DNA of 64,000 nt from Noviherbaspirillum cavernae (GTDB lineage: Bacteria; Pseudomonadota; Gammaproteobacteria; Burkholderiales; Burkholderiaceae_D): the NCBI RefSeq assembly GCF_003590875.1, contig NZ_QYUN01000003.1, positions 558,001 through 622,000 of the forward strand, given 5' to 3'. The first letter of the stretch is position 1, and each line of letters begins with the position of its first letter. Shown piece by piece: positions 35,017 to 44,465 of the stretch. A program made the position numbers and the translations under genes. The notes beneath the pieces were generated by a model that was given only the letters and a program-made list of their open reading frames with translations, searched no databases and had not been told where the DNA came from.

Positions 35017-35073
35017 GCAGGGCGGGCTCCACCCGCCATTCAGCGCATGCCCGGCGGGTGGGCCCCGCCCTGC
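35017..35073. terminator. Large GC-rich hairpin after sctV
   Basis: GCAGGGCGGG-CTCCACCCGCC is mirrored by GGCGGGTGG-GCCCCGCCCTGC around a 15-base loop. Probably a dispersed palindromic element that also ends the sctW-V transcript. The rest of the gap to 35302 holds only the hrp box. Confidence 0.55.
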
Positions 35074-35167
35074 GCCACTGTTTGCAGCTGACGTCATGCC
35101 TGCGGTGCAACGCATGCATGGCGAAACTCCGCCACGCCTCTGAAGAAAAAGAATCCGGTAGCGCGAC

Positions 35168-35196
35168 GGAACCGGAATCACAGCCGCCGCCACTTA
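35168..35196 (+). promoter_or_regulatory. hrp box of the annexin-repeat gene
   Basis: GGAACC, 16 bases, CCACTTA, a full match. It ends 106 bases before the ATG at 35303. Confidence 0.92.
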
Positions 35197-35302
35197 TCGG
35201 TACGTCCCGCATTCGATGCATTCCGATACGGATTGACCGGAATTTCTCAAGCGTGATCTTGCTGTACATCTTGTTTTTTAACCTGACTCCTGGAGATATC
35301 GC

Positions 35303-36466
35303 ATGAGCACCACAATGCCTAGTTACATCCCTCCGCAGTATCACGATCCCCGCTTCATTCAGGTGGACCCGGACAACAATGACCCCGACGTCTATGACGT
35401 GGAGACGGGCGAGATCATCAACACTGAAACCGGCAAGGTCGTCGGCATGGCCAAACCGGGTCAGAAAGACTATAACGGCTCCAAAGAAGATCTGGATGGC
35501 GTCTCGTACAAGAAGAAGGATATAGAGAACAACACGTCGAACGTGACAAGCTACCTGGAAAAGCAGATGACCGGCCTGAACGGCAAGATCAAAGACCTGC
35601 AAGCTCAGTTCGATAAGGAGCAGGACCCGATCAAAAAAGGGCTGATTGAAGATCAGATCTTCGCGTTGAACGATACCAAGAAGTCTCTCCAGACCAAGAT
35701 CGATAACATCAAGAATGCCAAAACGCCGGAGGAAAAGAAGAAGGCGGTCGAGGATGCAACGACAACTTCGATAGAGGTAGACAAGATTTTGGGGGGAAAT
35801 ACCACCCCATCGCCGCAGCCGTCGTCGCCGACAACGCCATCAAAACCATCGACAACATCCCGCTTCTCCGACGCGGAACTGCAAACTCTTTCCGACAAGA
35901 TTTACGAGGCGATGAAAGGCGCCGGTACTGATACGGACAAGGTCAAATACGTTATCGGTATGTGCACTACGCCGGACGGGAAGCTCGACAAGGGCTTGTT
36001 CGATCAGTTAAGGACGAAATACGCTCAAGATCATGGGCAAGATTTGCTGACTGACCTGAAAGAGGATTTGACTGACAAGGAAGAATATAGCTTGAAGGAG
36101 GGATATGGTCTGGACGTTAATAATTACGATAAATCCAACTTCAGGCTTGAAGGATATGTGCCACCAAAAGGTGTCGACCCTTTTACCCCCGAGAAGGTAA
36201 AGGAGCTTTCTGAGAACCTTTATGATTCTATGTCGGGGGCCGGCACTAATACAGAGAAACTCAGAGGCGCGCTCGGCTGGTGCTCCACGCCGGATGGGAA
36301 GCTCGATAGGGAGTCGTTCGAGCAACTTCGACGGGAATACGCCCGAACGCATAATCAAGATCTGCTAAGGGACATGAGAGAAGACTTGACTGATGAGGAA
36401 GAGGCTGCGCTGAAGATCGCTTACGGCCTGGACGTCAATAATTACGAAAATTCAAACTTCAAGTAA
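35303..36466 (+). CDS. HrpL-regulated annexin-repeat protein, probable effector
   Basis: 387 residues; GGAG before the ATG. Residues 1-60 are Pro/Asp/Thr-rich without signal peptide; 70-160 form a coiled coil; 165-187 is a Ser/Thr/Pro linker. Then come two annexin-like repeats (about 188-281 and 293-387). Each has the hallmark loop (MKGAGTD; MSGAGTN) and the later helix GQDLLTDLKEDLTD or NQDLLRDMREDLTD, matching GRDLLDDLKSELTG of animal annexins. The acidic residue that completes the calcium site in annexins is kept (Asp255). A TPDGKLD insertion lengthens the middle of each repeat. The gene is monocistronic behind a perfect hrp box. An effector acting at host membranes is the likely role; this is inference. 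Confidence 0.8.
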   Translation: MSTTMPSYIPPQYHDPRFIQVDPDNNDPDVYDVETGEIINTETGKVVGMAKPGQKDYNGSKEDLDGVSYKKKDIENNTSNVTSYLEKQMTGLNGKIKDLQAQFDKEQDPIKKGLIEDQIFALNDTKKSLQTKIDNIKNAKTPEEKKKAVEDATTTSIEVDKILGGNTTPSPQPSSPTTPSKPSTTSRFSDAELQTLSDKIYEAMKGAGTDTDKVKYVIGMCTTPDGKLDKGLFDQLRTKYAQDHGQDLLTDLKEDLTDKEEYSLKEGYGLDVNNYDKSNFRLEGYVPPKGVDPFTPEKVKELSENLYDSMSGAGTNTEKLRGALGWCSTPDGKLDRESFEQLRREYARTHNQDLLRDMREDLTDEEEAALKIAYGLDVNNYENSNFK

Positions 36467-36658
36467 ACGAGTAAGCGCCAGCGCTACGGCAGCGAACACG
36501 AGGGGGATAGCGATGTCCTCCTCGTGTCTTTTTGACTTCCAGATTCGGTCCGACCGAAATCAGCGAGGCCCGTGGTGGTCAAGCCATGACCGAGCAATCG
36601 GACAGTATTGGGCCTTTATTGCCGTTAGGGGCGCATGGCGTTGTGGATCCGCGCCGAC

Positions 36659-36686
36659 GGAACCATTTCTGCCCTCCCGCCACTCA
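36659..36686 (+). promoter_or_regulatory. hrp box of the sctD-U operon
   Basis: GGAACC, 15 bases, CCACTCA, ending 36 bases before the ATG at 36723. Confidence 0.92.
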
Positions 36687-36722
36687 TGAACATGAGATAG
36701 CCATCAAGCCGGAGTCCCCATC

Positions 36723-37796
36723 ATGTATGAATTAAGAATCCTGAGCGGCCTGCATCGCGGTGCGACTTTGCCGCTGGACGATCGCCCTCATGTTCTCGGT
36801 GCCAGCGATGATGCCGATGTGGTGCTGGTCGATCCCGGGATCGAGTCGCAGCATGCGACCCTGTCCCTGTCGGAGACCGGCTGGTCGCTGGCGGAGTTGA
36901 GCGGCAGCATCCTGAGCGCCGACAGCAACGACCCGCAGTCGCTGATCGACCTCGCGCCGGGCGAGTTTGCGCGCGTGTGCAATGTCTGGCTGACGGTGGT
37001 CGAGCAGGACGCGCCCTGGGAGAATCCGCCGCCGGAGCCGGTCAACGGACGTCTCGACGAAGCGGATGCAATGGACGAGATCCCGCTGTCGGAACTGGTG
37101 TCCGATGCGCCGCTCGCCGCTGCGGGCGATGGCAGTGTGCTGGAGGCCGTGGTCGATGGGCCGGTAGTCGTCACCAAGAGCGGCAAGGGGGGCAGGCGGG
37201 TGGTGTATATCTCGCTGGCGGTGGCCACGGTGCTCTCTGCCGCGGCGTCTTACGCCATCACGTCCAGGCCGGAGCCGACGCGCGAGCCGGCAAAACTGGA
37301 TGCCCGTGCGCATATCGGCTCCGCCGCCCGGCAGCCGCACCGCCCGGCGGACAAGACCGTCGCTGCCGCGTTCGATGCGGTCAATCCCGACGGATCGGCG
37401 CAGCGGCCCATGACGGCGGAGGAGCTGCGCGGCGCCTTCCGCAAGCGCCTTGCGGAAGCGGATCTGCTCAAGCGCTTCGATCTGACCTTGCAGGACCGGC
37501 AGTGGTTCATGCAGGCGGCGCTGGATGACGACGAAGCGGCGCGCTTCGAACGCATCCTGACCGGGTTCATCAAGGCGCACAACATCACCTTCCCCGTGCA
37601 GGCGAAGGTCGGCAGCGCCGAGGCCATGCTGCCGTTCAAGATCCGGCAGGTGATCACCGGTGCGAACGCCAGCATCGTGACGCAGGACGGCGATCGGCTG
37701 TACGTCGGCGATGAATTCATGGGCGTGAAGCTGGCGGCGATTCAGCCAAGCAAGCTCACGTTCACCGGCAAGCGCAAGATCGAGGTGAAATGGTGA
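36723..37796 (+). CDS. sctD: T3SS inner-membrane ring protein SctD (HrpQ-like)
   Basis: 357 residues. An N-terminal FHA-like domain (about 1-100, with GASDDADVVLVDPGIESQHA) is followed by a linker, one membrane helix (about 162-180, VVYISLAVATVLSAAASYA) and a periplasmic ring domain. This is the YscD/HrpQ plan. GGAG lies before the ATG. First gene of an operon of ten overlapping or closely spaced genes. Confidence 0.88.
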   Translation: MYELRILSGLHRGATLPLDDRPHVLGASDDADVVLVDPGIESQHATLSLSETGWSLAELSGSILSADSNDPQSLIDLAPGEFARVCNVWLTVVEQDAPWENPPPEPVNGRLDEADAMDEIPLSELVSDAPLAAAGDGSVLEAVVDGPVVVTKSGKGGRRVVYISLAVATVLSAAASYAITSRPEPTREPAKLDARAHIGSAARQPHRPADKTVAAAFDAVNPDGSAQRPMTAEELRGAFRKRLAEADLLKRFDLTLQDRQWFMQAALDDDEAARFERILTGFIKAHNITFPVQAKVGSAEAMLPFKIRQVITGANASIVTQDGDRLYVGDEFMGVKLAAIQPSKLTFTGKRKIEVKW

Positions 37797-39169
37797 TGGC
37801 GCCGGCTGCGACCGAGCTGGCGATCGCGGAGGCACTGGCCGTCATTCGGCCGAAGATTCCCGAGTGGCTGGGCACGCTGCCGAAGAATCCCGGCTTCACC
37901 AGCCGCGGCAAGGTGTCGCAGGTGCTGGGCACGCTGATCGAGGCGCACATGCCGCCGGTGCAGATCGGCGAGCTGTGTCATCTGCTCGATCCCGCCAGGG
38001 ATGAACCGATGCTGGCGGAAGTGGTCGGCTTCACCGACAGGGCGGCGATCCTGTCGGCCCTGAGCCCGCTCGAGGGCGTGTCCAACCGTACCGTGATCGA
38101 GCCCCTGCGCCGCGCGCACATGGTGGAGTCTGGCGATCATTTGCTGGGCAGCGTGCTGGACGGGTTCGGCCGGCACATGTTCCGCGCGCCTGCGGCGAAG
38201 GATCATGTCGGTACCTGGCGGGAATGGGTGCCCGTGATTCGCGGCGCGCCGGCCGCCACGGACCGGCCGCGCATCTCGCAGGCGCTGCCGACCGGCGTGC
38301 GTGCGATCGACGGCATGATCACGATGGGCGTCGGCCAGCGCATTGGCGTCTTTGCCGGGCCGGGCTGCGGCAAGACGACCTTGATGGCGGCGGTGGCGCG
38401 CGGGTGCGAGGCGGATGCGATCATTTTCGGGCTGATCGGCGAACGCGGACGGGAGTTGAACGAGTTTCTGCAGCATGAGCTCGACGAAGAGCTCGTCAGG
38501 AAGACCATCATCGTGGTTGCCACCTCGGATCGCACCTCCATGGAACGCGCGCGCGCCGCATTCACGGCGACGGCGATTGCCGAGGGCTTCCGCAAGCGCG
38601 GGAAGAAGGTGCTGCTGCTGATCGATTCGCTGACGCGTTTCGCGCGGGCGCAGCGCGAGATCGGTCTTGCGGCCGGGGAGCCGCCGGCGCGCGGCGGCTT
38701 CACGCCGTCGGTGTACACCATGCTGCCGCGCCTGATCGAGCGTGCCGGCAGCACGCCGGACGGTTCGATTACCGCGATGTACACGGTGCTGGTGGATGGC
38801 GAGAACGCCTCCGACCCGATCGGTGACGAGGCGAAGTCATTGCTGGACGGGCATATCCTGCTGACGAAGAAGCTGGCGGAGCAGGGACACTATCCGGCCA
38901 TCGACGTGCTGGCCTCCATCAGCCGGATCATGGGCAACGTGACGACGAAGGATCATCGCGGTGCGGCGTCGCGCTTCCGCGAACTGATGTCTCGCTATCA
39001 GGAGATGGAGCTGCTGATTCGCCTGGGCGAATACAAGTCGGGCACGGATCCGGTCGCGGATCGCGCGGTCGAATTGCGGCCGCAGCAGCTGGCTTTGCTG
39101 CGGCAGGACACGTCCCGCAGCGCGGAATTCGATGAAACCATTTCCACCCTGAAGGCGCTGGCCAAATGA
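37790..39169 (+). CDS. sctN: T3SS ATPase SctN (HrcN)
   Basis: 459 residues. Walker A GPGCGKTT (about 190-197), Walker B VLLLIDSLTRFA and the GEPPARGGFTPSVYT segment mark the FliI/YscN ATPase that unfolds substrates and releases chaperones. The ATG overlaps sctD by seven bases; a second ATG at 37796 is possible. Confidence 0.97.
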   Translation: MVMAPAATELAIAEALAVIRPKIPEWLGTLPKNPGFTSRGKVSQVLGTLIEAHMPPVQIGELCHLLDPARDEPMLAEVVGFTDRAAILSALSPLEGVSNRTVIEPLRRAHMVESGDHLLGSVLDGFGRHMFRAPAAKDHVGTWREWVPVIRGAPAATDRPRISQALPTGVRAIDGMITMGVGQRIGVFAGPGCGKTTLMAAVARGCEADAIIFGLIGERGRELNEFLQHELDEELVRKTIIVVATSDRTSMERARAAFTATAIAEGFRKRGKKVLLLIDSLTRFARAQREIGLAAGEPPARGGFTPSVYTMLPRLIERAGSTPDGSITAMYTVLVDGENASDPIGDEAKSLLDGHILLTKKLAEQGHYPAIDVLASISRIMGNVTTKDHRGAASRFRELMSRYQEMELLIRLGEYKSGTDPVADRAVELRPQQLALLRQDTSRSAEFDETISTLKALAK

Positions 39170-39669
39170 ATGCGGCGGGCGGTCAGATCGGATTCGGCGG
39201 CCGGCGTGCGAAGCGGGAAGTCATCGACGTGCCCGAACCGAAGGTGCAGGATCAGAGTCTCGACAAGCTGCTGAAGGTGCGCAAGCAGCGCATCGACCGC
39301 CTGGAACGCGAGCGTCGGGAGATGCGCGAGGCATGGCGCAAGTCACGGGCGGATCTGAATGGCCGCAAGCAGGGCTGGCGCGACGCGGTGCAGGCGTACA
39401 AGGATTTCTGGCAGGAGGCGCGCGAGAACTTCTACCGGATGAGCACGACCAGCGGACAGTTTCGCAAGGCCAAGGCGATCTACGAACGGATGAAGGGCGA
39501 TGCTGCGCAATTGCGTCTGGAGTGTCTGGAAGACGTGGCGCGATGCAGGAAGGGCCGCACAAAATTCTTTGAAGCGAAGCAGCGCGTGCTGCAGGCGCAT
39601 CGACAGCAGGAGAAGCTGGGCATGCTGCGCGATGAACTCCGGAAGCTGACCACCTTGAACGAGATGTGA
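39166..39669 (+). CDS. sctO: T3SS central stalk protein SctO (HrpO)
   Basis: 167 residues, almost entirely a charged coiled coil (KVRKQRIDRLERERREMREA), the FliJ/YscO type. It links the ATPase to SctV. The ATG overlaps the sctN stop (ATGA). Confidence 0.85.
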   Translation: MNAAGGQIGFGGRRAKREVIDVPEPKVQDQSLDKLLKVRKQRIDRLERERREMREAWRKSRADLNGRKQGWRDAVQAYKDFWQEARENFYRMSTTSGQFRKAKAIYERMKGDAAQLRLECLEDVARCRKGRTKFFEAKQRVLQAHRQQEKLGMLRDELRKLTTLNEM

Positions 39670-39670
39670 C

Positions 39671-40321
39671 ATGTCGAGCGTGCGCATACCTCCCTCCATT
39701 TTCCGCGAACCCGAGAAAGCCATGGCCGAGCGCCCCAGGGCGCGGTCAAAACCATTTGCGCCGCCACCAAAGCCGTCTGCGCCGCCGGTGCCGTCCGCAC
39801 CGCCATCGGCAGCACCGCCCCCACGTCAAAAGCCGCACACAGCTTCGCAGCAACGCACGCCGGGCGAGCGGACTGCTGCACGCGACCGAACCCAGAGTGC
39901 GAGCCATCCGGCGCCTCCTTCGAACGATTCCACGCAATCCGGTCCGGCGGCATGCGGACCGTTTCCGTGGCTCGGGGAACGGGGGGCAGGCGGGGGCGAT
40001 GGGAGTGATGGCGAAGAGGGCGGCGGGGGCGGTGCCGATGCGGCTGATGGCATCCGCGCCGCCGGGCTCGATACCGAACTCGATTGCGGCACGCTGGCCG
40101 ATGAACTGATGCCGATGATGGAGGATGACGGCATTTTCCAAATCCTGATGCCGAACGGCCATACCCTGGGTGTGGCCGTCAGTATCCAGTCCGCGCAGGT
40201 ACGGCTGCTGCTGAATCCTTCCGACGCCAAACTTGCCGAACGTCTGCGACGAAAGAAAATGGAACTGGAAGGGGTTCTCGGACGACGTATGGAAAAGGAC
40301 GTGGACATCACCGTGTTGTAG
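39671..40321 (+). CDS. sctP: T3SS needle-length and switch protein SctP (HrpP)
   Basis: 216 residues. A Pro/Ala/Ser-rich disordered N-terminal half with poly-Gly and the folded C-terminal switch domain (GHTLGVAVSIQSAQVRLLLN) fit HrpP/YscP. Located between sctO and sctQ as usual. It is one of the shorter members, in line with short basal needles of Hrp systems. Confidence 0.75.
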   Translation: MSSVRIPPSIFREPEKAMAERPRARSKPFAPPPKPSAPPVPSAPPSAAPPPRQKPHTASQQRTPGERTAARDRTQSASHPAPPSNDSTQSGPAACGPFPWLGERGAGGGDGSDGEEGGGGGADAADGIRAAGLDTELDCGTLADELMPMMEDDGIFQILMPNGHTLGVAVSIQSAQVRLLLNPSDAKLAERLRRKKMELEGVLGRRMEKDVDITVL

Positions 40322-40365
40322 CAGCGCTGCCGGCAACCAGAGCAGCCGGACTGGGTGGTGACACG

Positions 40366-41586
40366 GTGAGATGCAGTCAGACCTACGTGAACCCGCCCAT
40401 GCCGGATATCGAATTCCTTGCCGATTGCCCTACCTCCCTGTCCGCCAGCGCCGCGGCGATTCCCGTCACGGCCGCGCCGGCCACGATGACGGCAGAGGAC
40501 GCGGACCTTTCCCGCCTGGTTGGACGCGGGTGTTCGATTGCGCTGCCATGGCTGGAGCCGAACGCCGCGCTCGATCTGTGCATGGCGGATGCCGTGCCGG
40601 CCGGATTGCCGGGGGCGCTGGCGCTCCGTGGTGCGTTCGGTGCCGTCGTCGCCGAAGACGGCGTCCGCTTCCTTCGCGCATTGACCGGCATCGACCTGAC
40701 GGCGGAACTGGACGCCGACGACGCCCGCTGGGCCTGGATCCAGTCGGCCTGCATCGGCAGATTGGCAGGAACGCCTTTCGCCGATGTCGAGGAAATCGGC
40801 CGCTCTCCCGAGACAGAACTGGAGAGTGCGGCAGAGATGCCTGCATTGCGGCTTGCGCTGCGCTCGCACGGCCACGTCGTCATGGTGCGCACACTCGCCG
40901 CGGCCGGCACATGGCTGAACCTTCTCCGCGCCACCGAATGGACTCCGCATCGGGCACCTCTGTCCGAGCTCTTCGGTCTGGCAGTCGAGATGCCGGTGCG
41001 CATCGCACGACATACCTTGCCTGCAAGCGCGCTGAAGGCAGTCGCCGCCGGCGACATCATCGTGCCGGACAGCCCGAACTTCATGTGTGACGGCACAGGG
41101 GCCATCCGGCTCGGTGCCGTGCACGCGCATGTGCGCTACGAAGCGCCATGCACCTTCACTATCATTGCCCTGGAGAACAGAGTGGAAACGATCGAACAGG
41201 ATGTGAACGACTATGCCGATGACTTCGATGAATCGCTGGTCGCGGATATGGAGGGAAGCGCTGCCGATGAATCGATGTTGACAGCGCTCTCCGGCGACGA
41301 CGAGCCACGAGAGCAGGATGCTGCTTTGGACGCACCATCGCCGGAAGAAGCGGAACATGCGTCCGCGCTCGACACGGTGCCGGTCACGCTGGATTTCGAG
41401 ATGGGCAAGGCCCGCATGCCGCTCGGCGAGTTGCGCACGCTGGGGCCGGGCACGATCGTTCCCTTCAAGGGTGGATCGCCGGCATCCATCGCCATCCTGT
41501 CGGCCGGCCGCCAGCTCGGGCGCGGCGAACTGGTGGATGTTGACGGCCAGCTCGCGATCCGCATCACGCAGTGGGGCCGGACATGA
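40366..41586 (+). CDS. sctQ: T3SS C-ring protein SctQ (HrcQ, unsplit)
   Basis: 406 residues from the GTG at 40366; the ATG at 40399 (395 residues) is the alternative and neither has a good ribosome site. The N-terminal part matches HrcQa and the last 80 residues (PVTLDFEMGKARMPLGELR to GQLAIRITQWG) form the SpoA domain of HrcQb. In P. syringae these are two genes; here they are one. An internal start giving a short SctQ-C is possible but not identified. Confidence 0.88.
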   Translation: MRCSQTYVNPPMPDIEFLADCPTSLSASAAAIPVTAAPATMTAEDADLSRLVGRGCSIALPWLEPNAALDLCMADAVPAGLPGALALRGAFGAVVAEDGVRFLRALTGIDLTAELDADDARWAWIQSACIGRLAGTPFADVEEIGRSPETELESAAEMPALRLALRSHGHVVMVRTLAAAGTWLNLLRATEWTPHRAPLSELFGLAVEMPVRIARHTLPASALKAVAAGDIIVPDSPNFMCDGTGAIRLGAVHAHVRYEAPCTFTIIALENRVETIEQDVNDYADDFDESLVADMEGSAADESMLTALSGDDEPREQDAALDAPSPEEAEHASALDTVPVTLDFEMGKARMPLGELRTLGPGTIVPFKGGSPASIAILSAGRQLGRGELVDVDGQLAIRITQWGRT

Positions 41587-42239
41587 TGAGCGGTCAATAC
41601 GATGTCGTCTCGTTTGCGATCCTGCTCGGGCTGCTGTCGCTGATCCCCCTGCTGATCGTGACGACGACCTCGTTTCTGAAGATCTCGCTGGTACTGCTTG
41701 TGCTGCGCAATGCGATCGGCGTGCAGCAGGTGCCGCCGACGCTGGCGATCTACGGCATTTCGCTGGCGCTCAGCATATTCGTGATGGCGCCGACCGTGCA
41801 GGAGATCGGCAAGCATGCAATGAACATCGAGGTGGCGGGCAAGGCGCGGAGTGCGCCGGTGATCGAGCAGGCGCAGCAGGCGTTCGAGCCCTTGCGCATG
41901 TTCATGCTGAAGTACAGCCGCCCCGATCAGCGCGAACTCTTTCTTGCGTCGGCGAAGAAACTGTGGCCCAAGGATGCCGCCGACCAGGCGAAGTCGAGCG
42001 ACGCGCTGATCCTGATTCCGGCGTTCGTGGTGTCGGAGCTGCAGACCGGCTACGAAATCGGATTCCTGATCTACATTCCGTTTGTCGTGATCGACCTGCT
42101 CATTTCCAACCTGCTGATGGCGCTCGGCATGCAGCAGATGAGTCCGCAGACCATCACGATTCCGCTGAAGCTGCTGTTGTTCACCTTGGTCGACGGCTGG
42201 GGCAAGCTGCTCAATGCCCTTGCCATGTCCTACGCATAG
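41583..42239 (+). CDS. sctR: T3SS export apparatus SctR (HrcR)
   Basis: 218 residues; four membrane segments; conserved LSLIPLLIVTTTSFLKISLV and ALILIPAFVVSELQTGYEIG. It overlaps sctQ by four bases. Core of the export gate. Confidence 0.97.
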   Translation: MMSGQYDVVSFAILLGLLSLIPLLIVTTTSFLKISLVLLVLRNAIGVQQVPPTLAIYGISLALSIFVMAPTVQEIGKHAMNIEVAGKARSAPVIEQAQQAFEPLRMFMLKYSRPDQRELFLASAKKLWPKDAADQAKSSDALILIPAFVVSELQTGYEIGFLIYIPFVVIDLLISNLLMALGMQQMSPQTITIPLKLLLFTLVDGWGKLLNALAMSYA

Positions 42240-42249
42240 GAGATCGCGC

Positions 42250-42516
42250 ATGTCGGCAGAGACGCTCAACTTTTTTCAGCAGGGTCTGTGGCTCGCGATC
42301 ATGCTGTCCGCACCACCCCTGATCGTGGCGACGCTGTTCGGCGTCATCGTTTCCCTGATTCAGGCTGTCACCCAGATCCAGGACCAGACGCTTCCGTACG
42401 TGGTGAAGCTCATGTCGGTGTCGCTGGTCGTCGCGGCGGTGGGCCGGTGGTTCGGCAGCGAACTGCTGCAGCTCGCCAATCAGGCCTTCACGTTGATTCC
42501 GACCATCGGTCGCTGA
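42250..42516 (+). CDS. sctS: T3SS export apparatus SctS (HrcS)
   Basis: 88 residues; two membrane segments around the loop QAVTQIQDQTLPYVVKL. AGGAGATCGCGC before the ATG. The FliQ/HrcS family, full length. Confidence 0.96.
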   Translation: MSAETLNFFQQGLWLAIMLSAPPLIVATLFGVIVSLIQAVTQIQDQTLPYVVKLMSVSLVVAAVGRWFGSELLQLANQAFTLIPTIGR

Positions 42517-42535
42517 CGGCACCGGTCTCTTCATC

Positions 42536-43330
42536 ATGCCAGGCTCACTCCTCGTCGATCTTCAAACACTGCTGATCAGCATTTCGTTGATCACGCCGCG
42601 CGCCTTGGTGTGCCTGATGATCCTCCCCGGATTCAGCTTGCGCACCTTGACCGGGATGGCGCGCAACGGCGTGGCGATCGCGATTGTACTGCCCGCCGTG
42701 CTGCCGACTTTCCTCTATGTGCAGCAGACGCCGCCGGATTTCTTCATGGCGCTGATGCTGGTCTTCAAGGAAGCAGGGATCGGCTGCATGCTCGGCGTGC
42801 TGATGTCGATACCGATATGGGCAACCCAGTCGATCGGCTCCATTCTCGACACGCAGCGCTCGCCGATCCAGATTCAGTCCAACAATGCTTCCATCGATCA
42901 GGATGCGAGCGCAACCGGTGCGCTGCTGCTGCAGGCGATCGTGCTGGTGATGATCCAGGCAGGACTGTTCGTTGTGCTGGCGCGCATCCTGATCGAGAGC
43001 TACGGGACATGGCCTGCATTCAGCCTGCTGCCGCCTTTCGAACCGGGGCATTTCGACGTGCTGATCAAGCGTTTCGGCGATCTGTTCTGGCACATCGTCG
43101 TCTATGGCGGCCCGGTGCTGATCCCCCTGCTGCTGATCGATTTCGGCTTTGCCATTCTTGGCGTATTCGCCTCCAACCTGCAGATATCCTTTGCGTCGTC
43201 GCCGGTCAAGAGTCTGACCGGGCTGTTCATCCTGCTGGTGTACTGGCCCACGTTCTCGCACCATGCCGCCGGCGATTTCGCGCGCATGCTGGATCTTGCC
43301 GCCACGCTGCTTCAGGCGTCACCCAGATGA
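42536..43330 (+). CDS. sctT: T3SS export apparatus SctT (HrcT)
   Basis: 264 residues with about six membrane helices; SIPIWATQSIGSILDTQRS and GGPVLIPLLLIDFGFAILGV are FliR/YscT-family segments. It follows sctS by 19 bases. Confidence 0.95.
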   Translation: MPGSLLVDLQTLLISISLITPRALVCLMILPGFSLRTLTGMARNGVAIAIVLPAVLPTFLYVQQTPPDFFMALMLVFKEAGIGCMLGVLMSIPIWATQSIGSILDTQRSPIQIQSNNASIDQDASATGALLLQAIVLVMIQAGLFVVLARILIESYGTWPAFSLLPPFEPGHFDVLIKRFGDLFWHIVVYGGPVLIPLLLIDFGFAILGVFASNLQISFASSPVKSLTGLFILLVYWPTFSHHAAGDFARMLDLAATLLQASPR

Positions 43331-43349
43331 GCGACCAGAAAGGCGTGCC

Positions 43350-44456
43350 GTGAGCGAAGAAAAGAACGAACAACCCACCGACAAAAAAATAGAGGATGCC
43401 CGAAAGAAGGGCCAGGTCCCGATGAGCAAGGACTTGGCCCACCTGGCTTCGCTCCTGGTTGTCGGCGAACTGGCCTTCACGACCGAACCGCTGTGGCATG
43501 AGGCCATCAATGCCTTGTTCGCACTGCCGTTGCCCCGCATCGGCCAGCCGTTCATTCCTGCGCTGATGGAGATGCTGACTGCGGCGGGAATCCTGCTGCT
43601 GATCGTGTTCGCCACGCTGTTCGTGGTTTGCATCGTGGTCGGAGTCGCCGCGCATTGGGGCCAGTTCGGCATGCTGGTTGCGCCGGAGGCCGTCACGCCC
43701 TCGATCGACAAGCTGAATCCGGTCAATGGCCTGAAGAATCTCATCAGCAAGAAGAAGCTGATGGAGCTGTTGCTGACGATGTTCAAGGCGGCATTGATCG
43801 GATGGATCGTCTTCGTTCTCGCGCGCGACCAGCTTCCGAACATCGTTCAACTGTCCACGGGTGCGCCGAAGGATGTGTATTCCGGATTCATCGAATTGCT
43901 GCGCACGATTTTTCACGTCATCCTGGGCGTGTGCCTGTGTCTGGCCATCATCGACTTTGCGGTGCAAAAGCATGCTCACACCAAGTCGCTGATGATGGAC
44001 ATGGAAGAGATCAAGCGCGAGCACAAGGAATCGGAGGGTGATCCGATGGTCAAGGGCATGCGCAAGCAGATCGCGCGGCAACTGGCGATGTCGGGCCCGG
44101 TCGCAAAAACCGAAAAAGCCAACGCCGTGGTGGTCAATCCGACGCACTTCGCCGTGGCGATGTTCTATGACCCGGAGGAGACGGTGGTGCCGATGGTTCT
44201 GGCAAAAGGCAAGGACGACGTGGCGCAGGCAATGATCCTGCGCGCTCGCGAATGCGGCATCCCGGTGATTCGTCATGTGTGGCTTGCGCGCACGCTGTAT
44301 GCGACATGCAAAGATGACACCGTCGTGCCGAGATCCAGCTATGAGGCGGTCGCGCATGTCTACGCCGTGGTGAATGAACTGTATGCGGCGGATGATATCG
44401 GCCGCTCCGTGGAACTGGAGAGCATGGGCGAGCCGCCTGACTCTTGCAGGACTTGA
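43350..44456 (+). CDS. sctU: T3SS export switch protein SctU (HrcU)
   Basis: 368 residues from a GTG (GAAAGG upstream). Starts SEEKNEQPTDKKIEDARKKG, as expected for FlhB/YscU. Four membrane helices, then the cytoplasmic domain with the self-cleavage motif NPTH at about 263-266. The tail after the motif is around 100 residues, within the family range. Last core gene of the sctD-U operon. Confidence 0.96.
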   Translation: MSEEKNEQPTDKKIEDARKKGQVPMSKDLAHLASLLVVGELAFTTEPLWHEAINALFALPLPRIGQPFIPALMEMLTAAGILLLIVFATLFVVCIVVGVAAHWGQFGMLVAPEAVTPSIDKLNPVNGLKNLISKKKLMELLLTMFKAALIGWIVFVLARDQLPNIVQLSTGAPKDVYSGFIELLRTIFHVILGVCLCLAIIDFAVQKHAHTKSLMMDMEEIKREHKESEGDPMVKGMRKQIARQLAMSGPVAKTEKANAVVVNPTHFAVAMFYDPEETVVPMVLAKGKDDVAQAMILRARECGIPVIRHVWLARTLYATCKDDTVVPRSSYEAVAHVYAVVNELYAADDIGRSVELESMGEPPDSCRT

Positions 44457-44465
44457 GGGAGGAGC

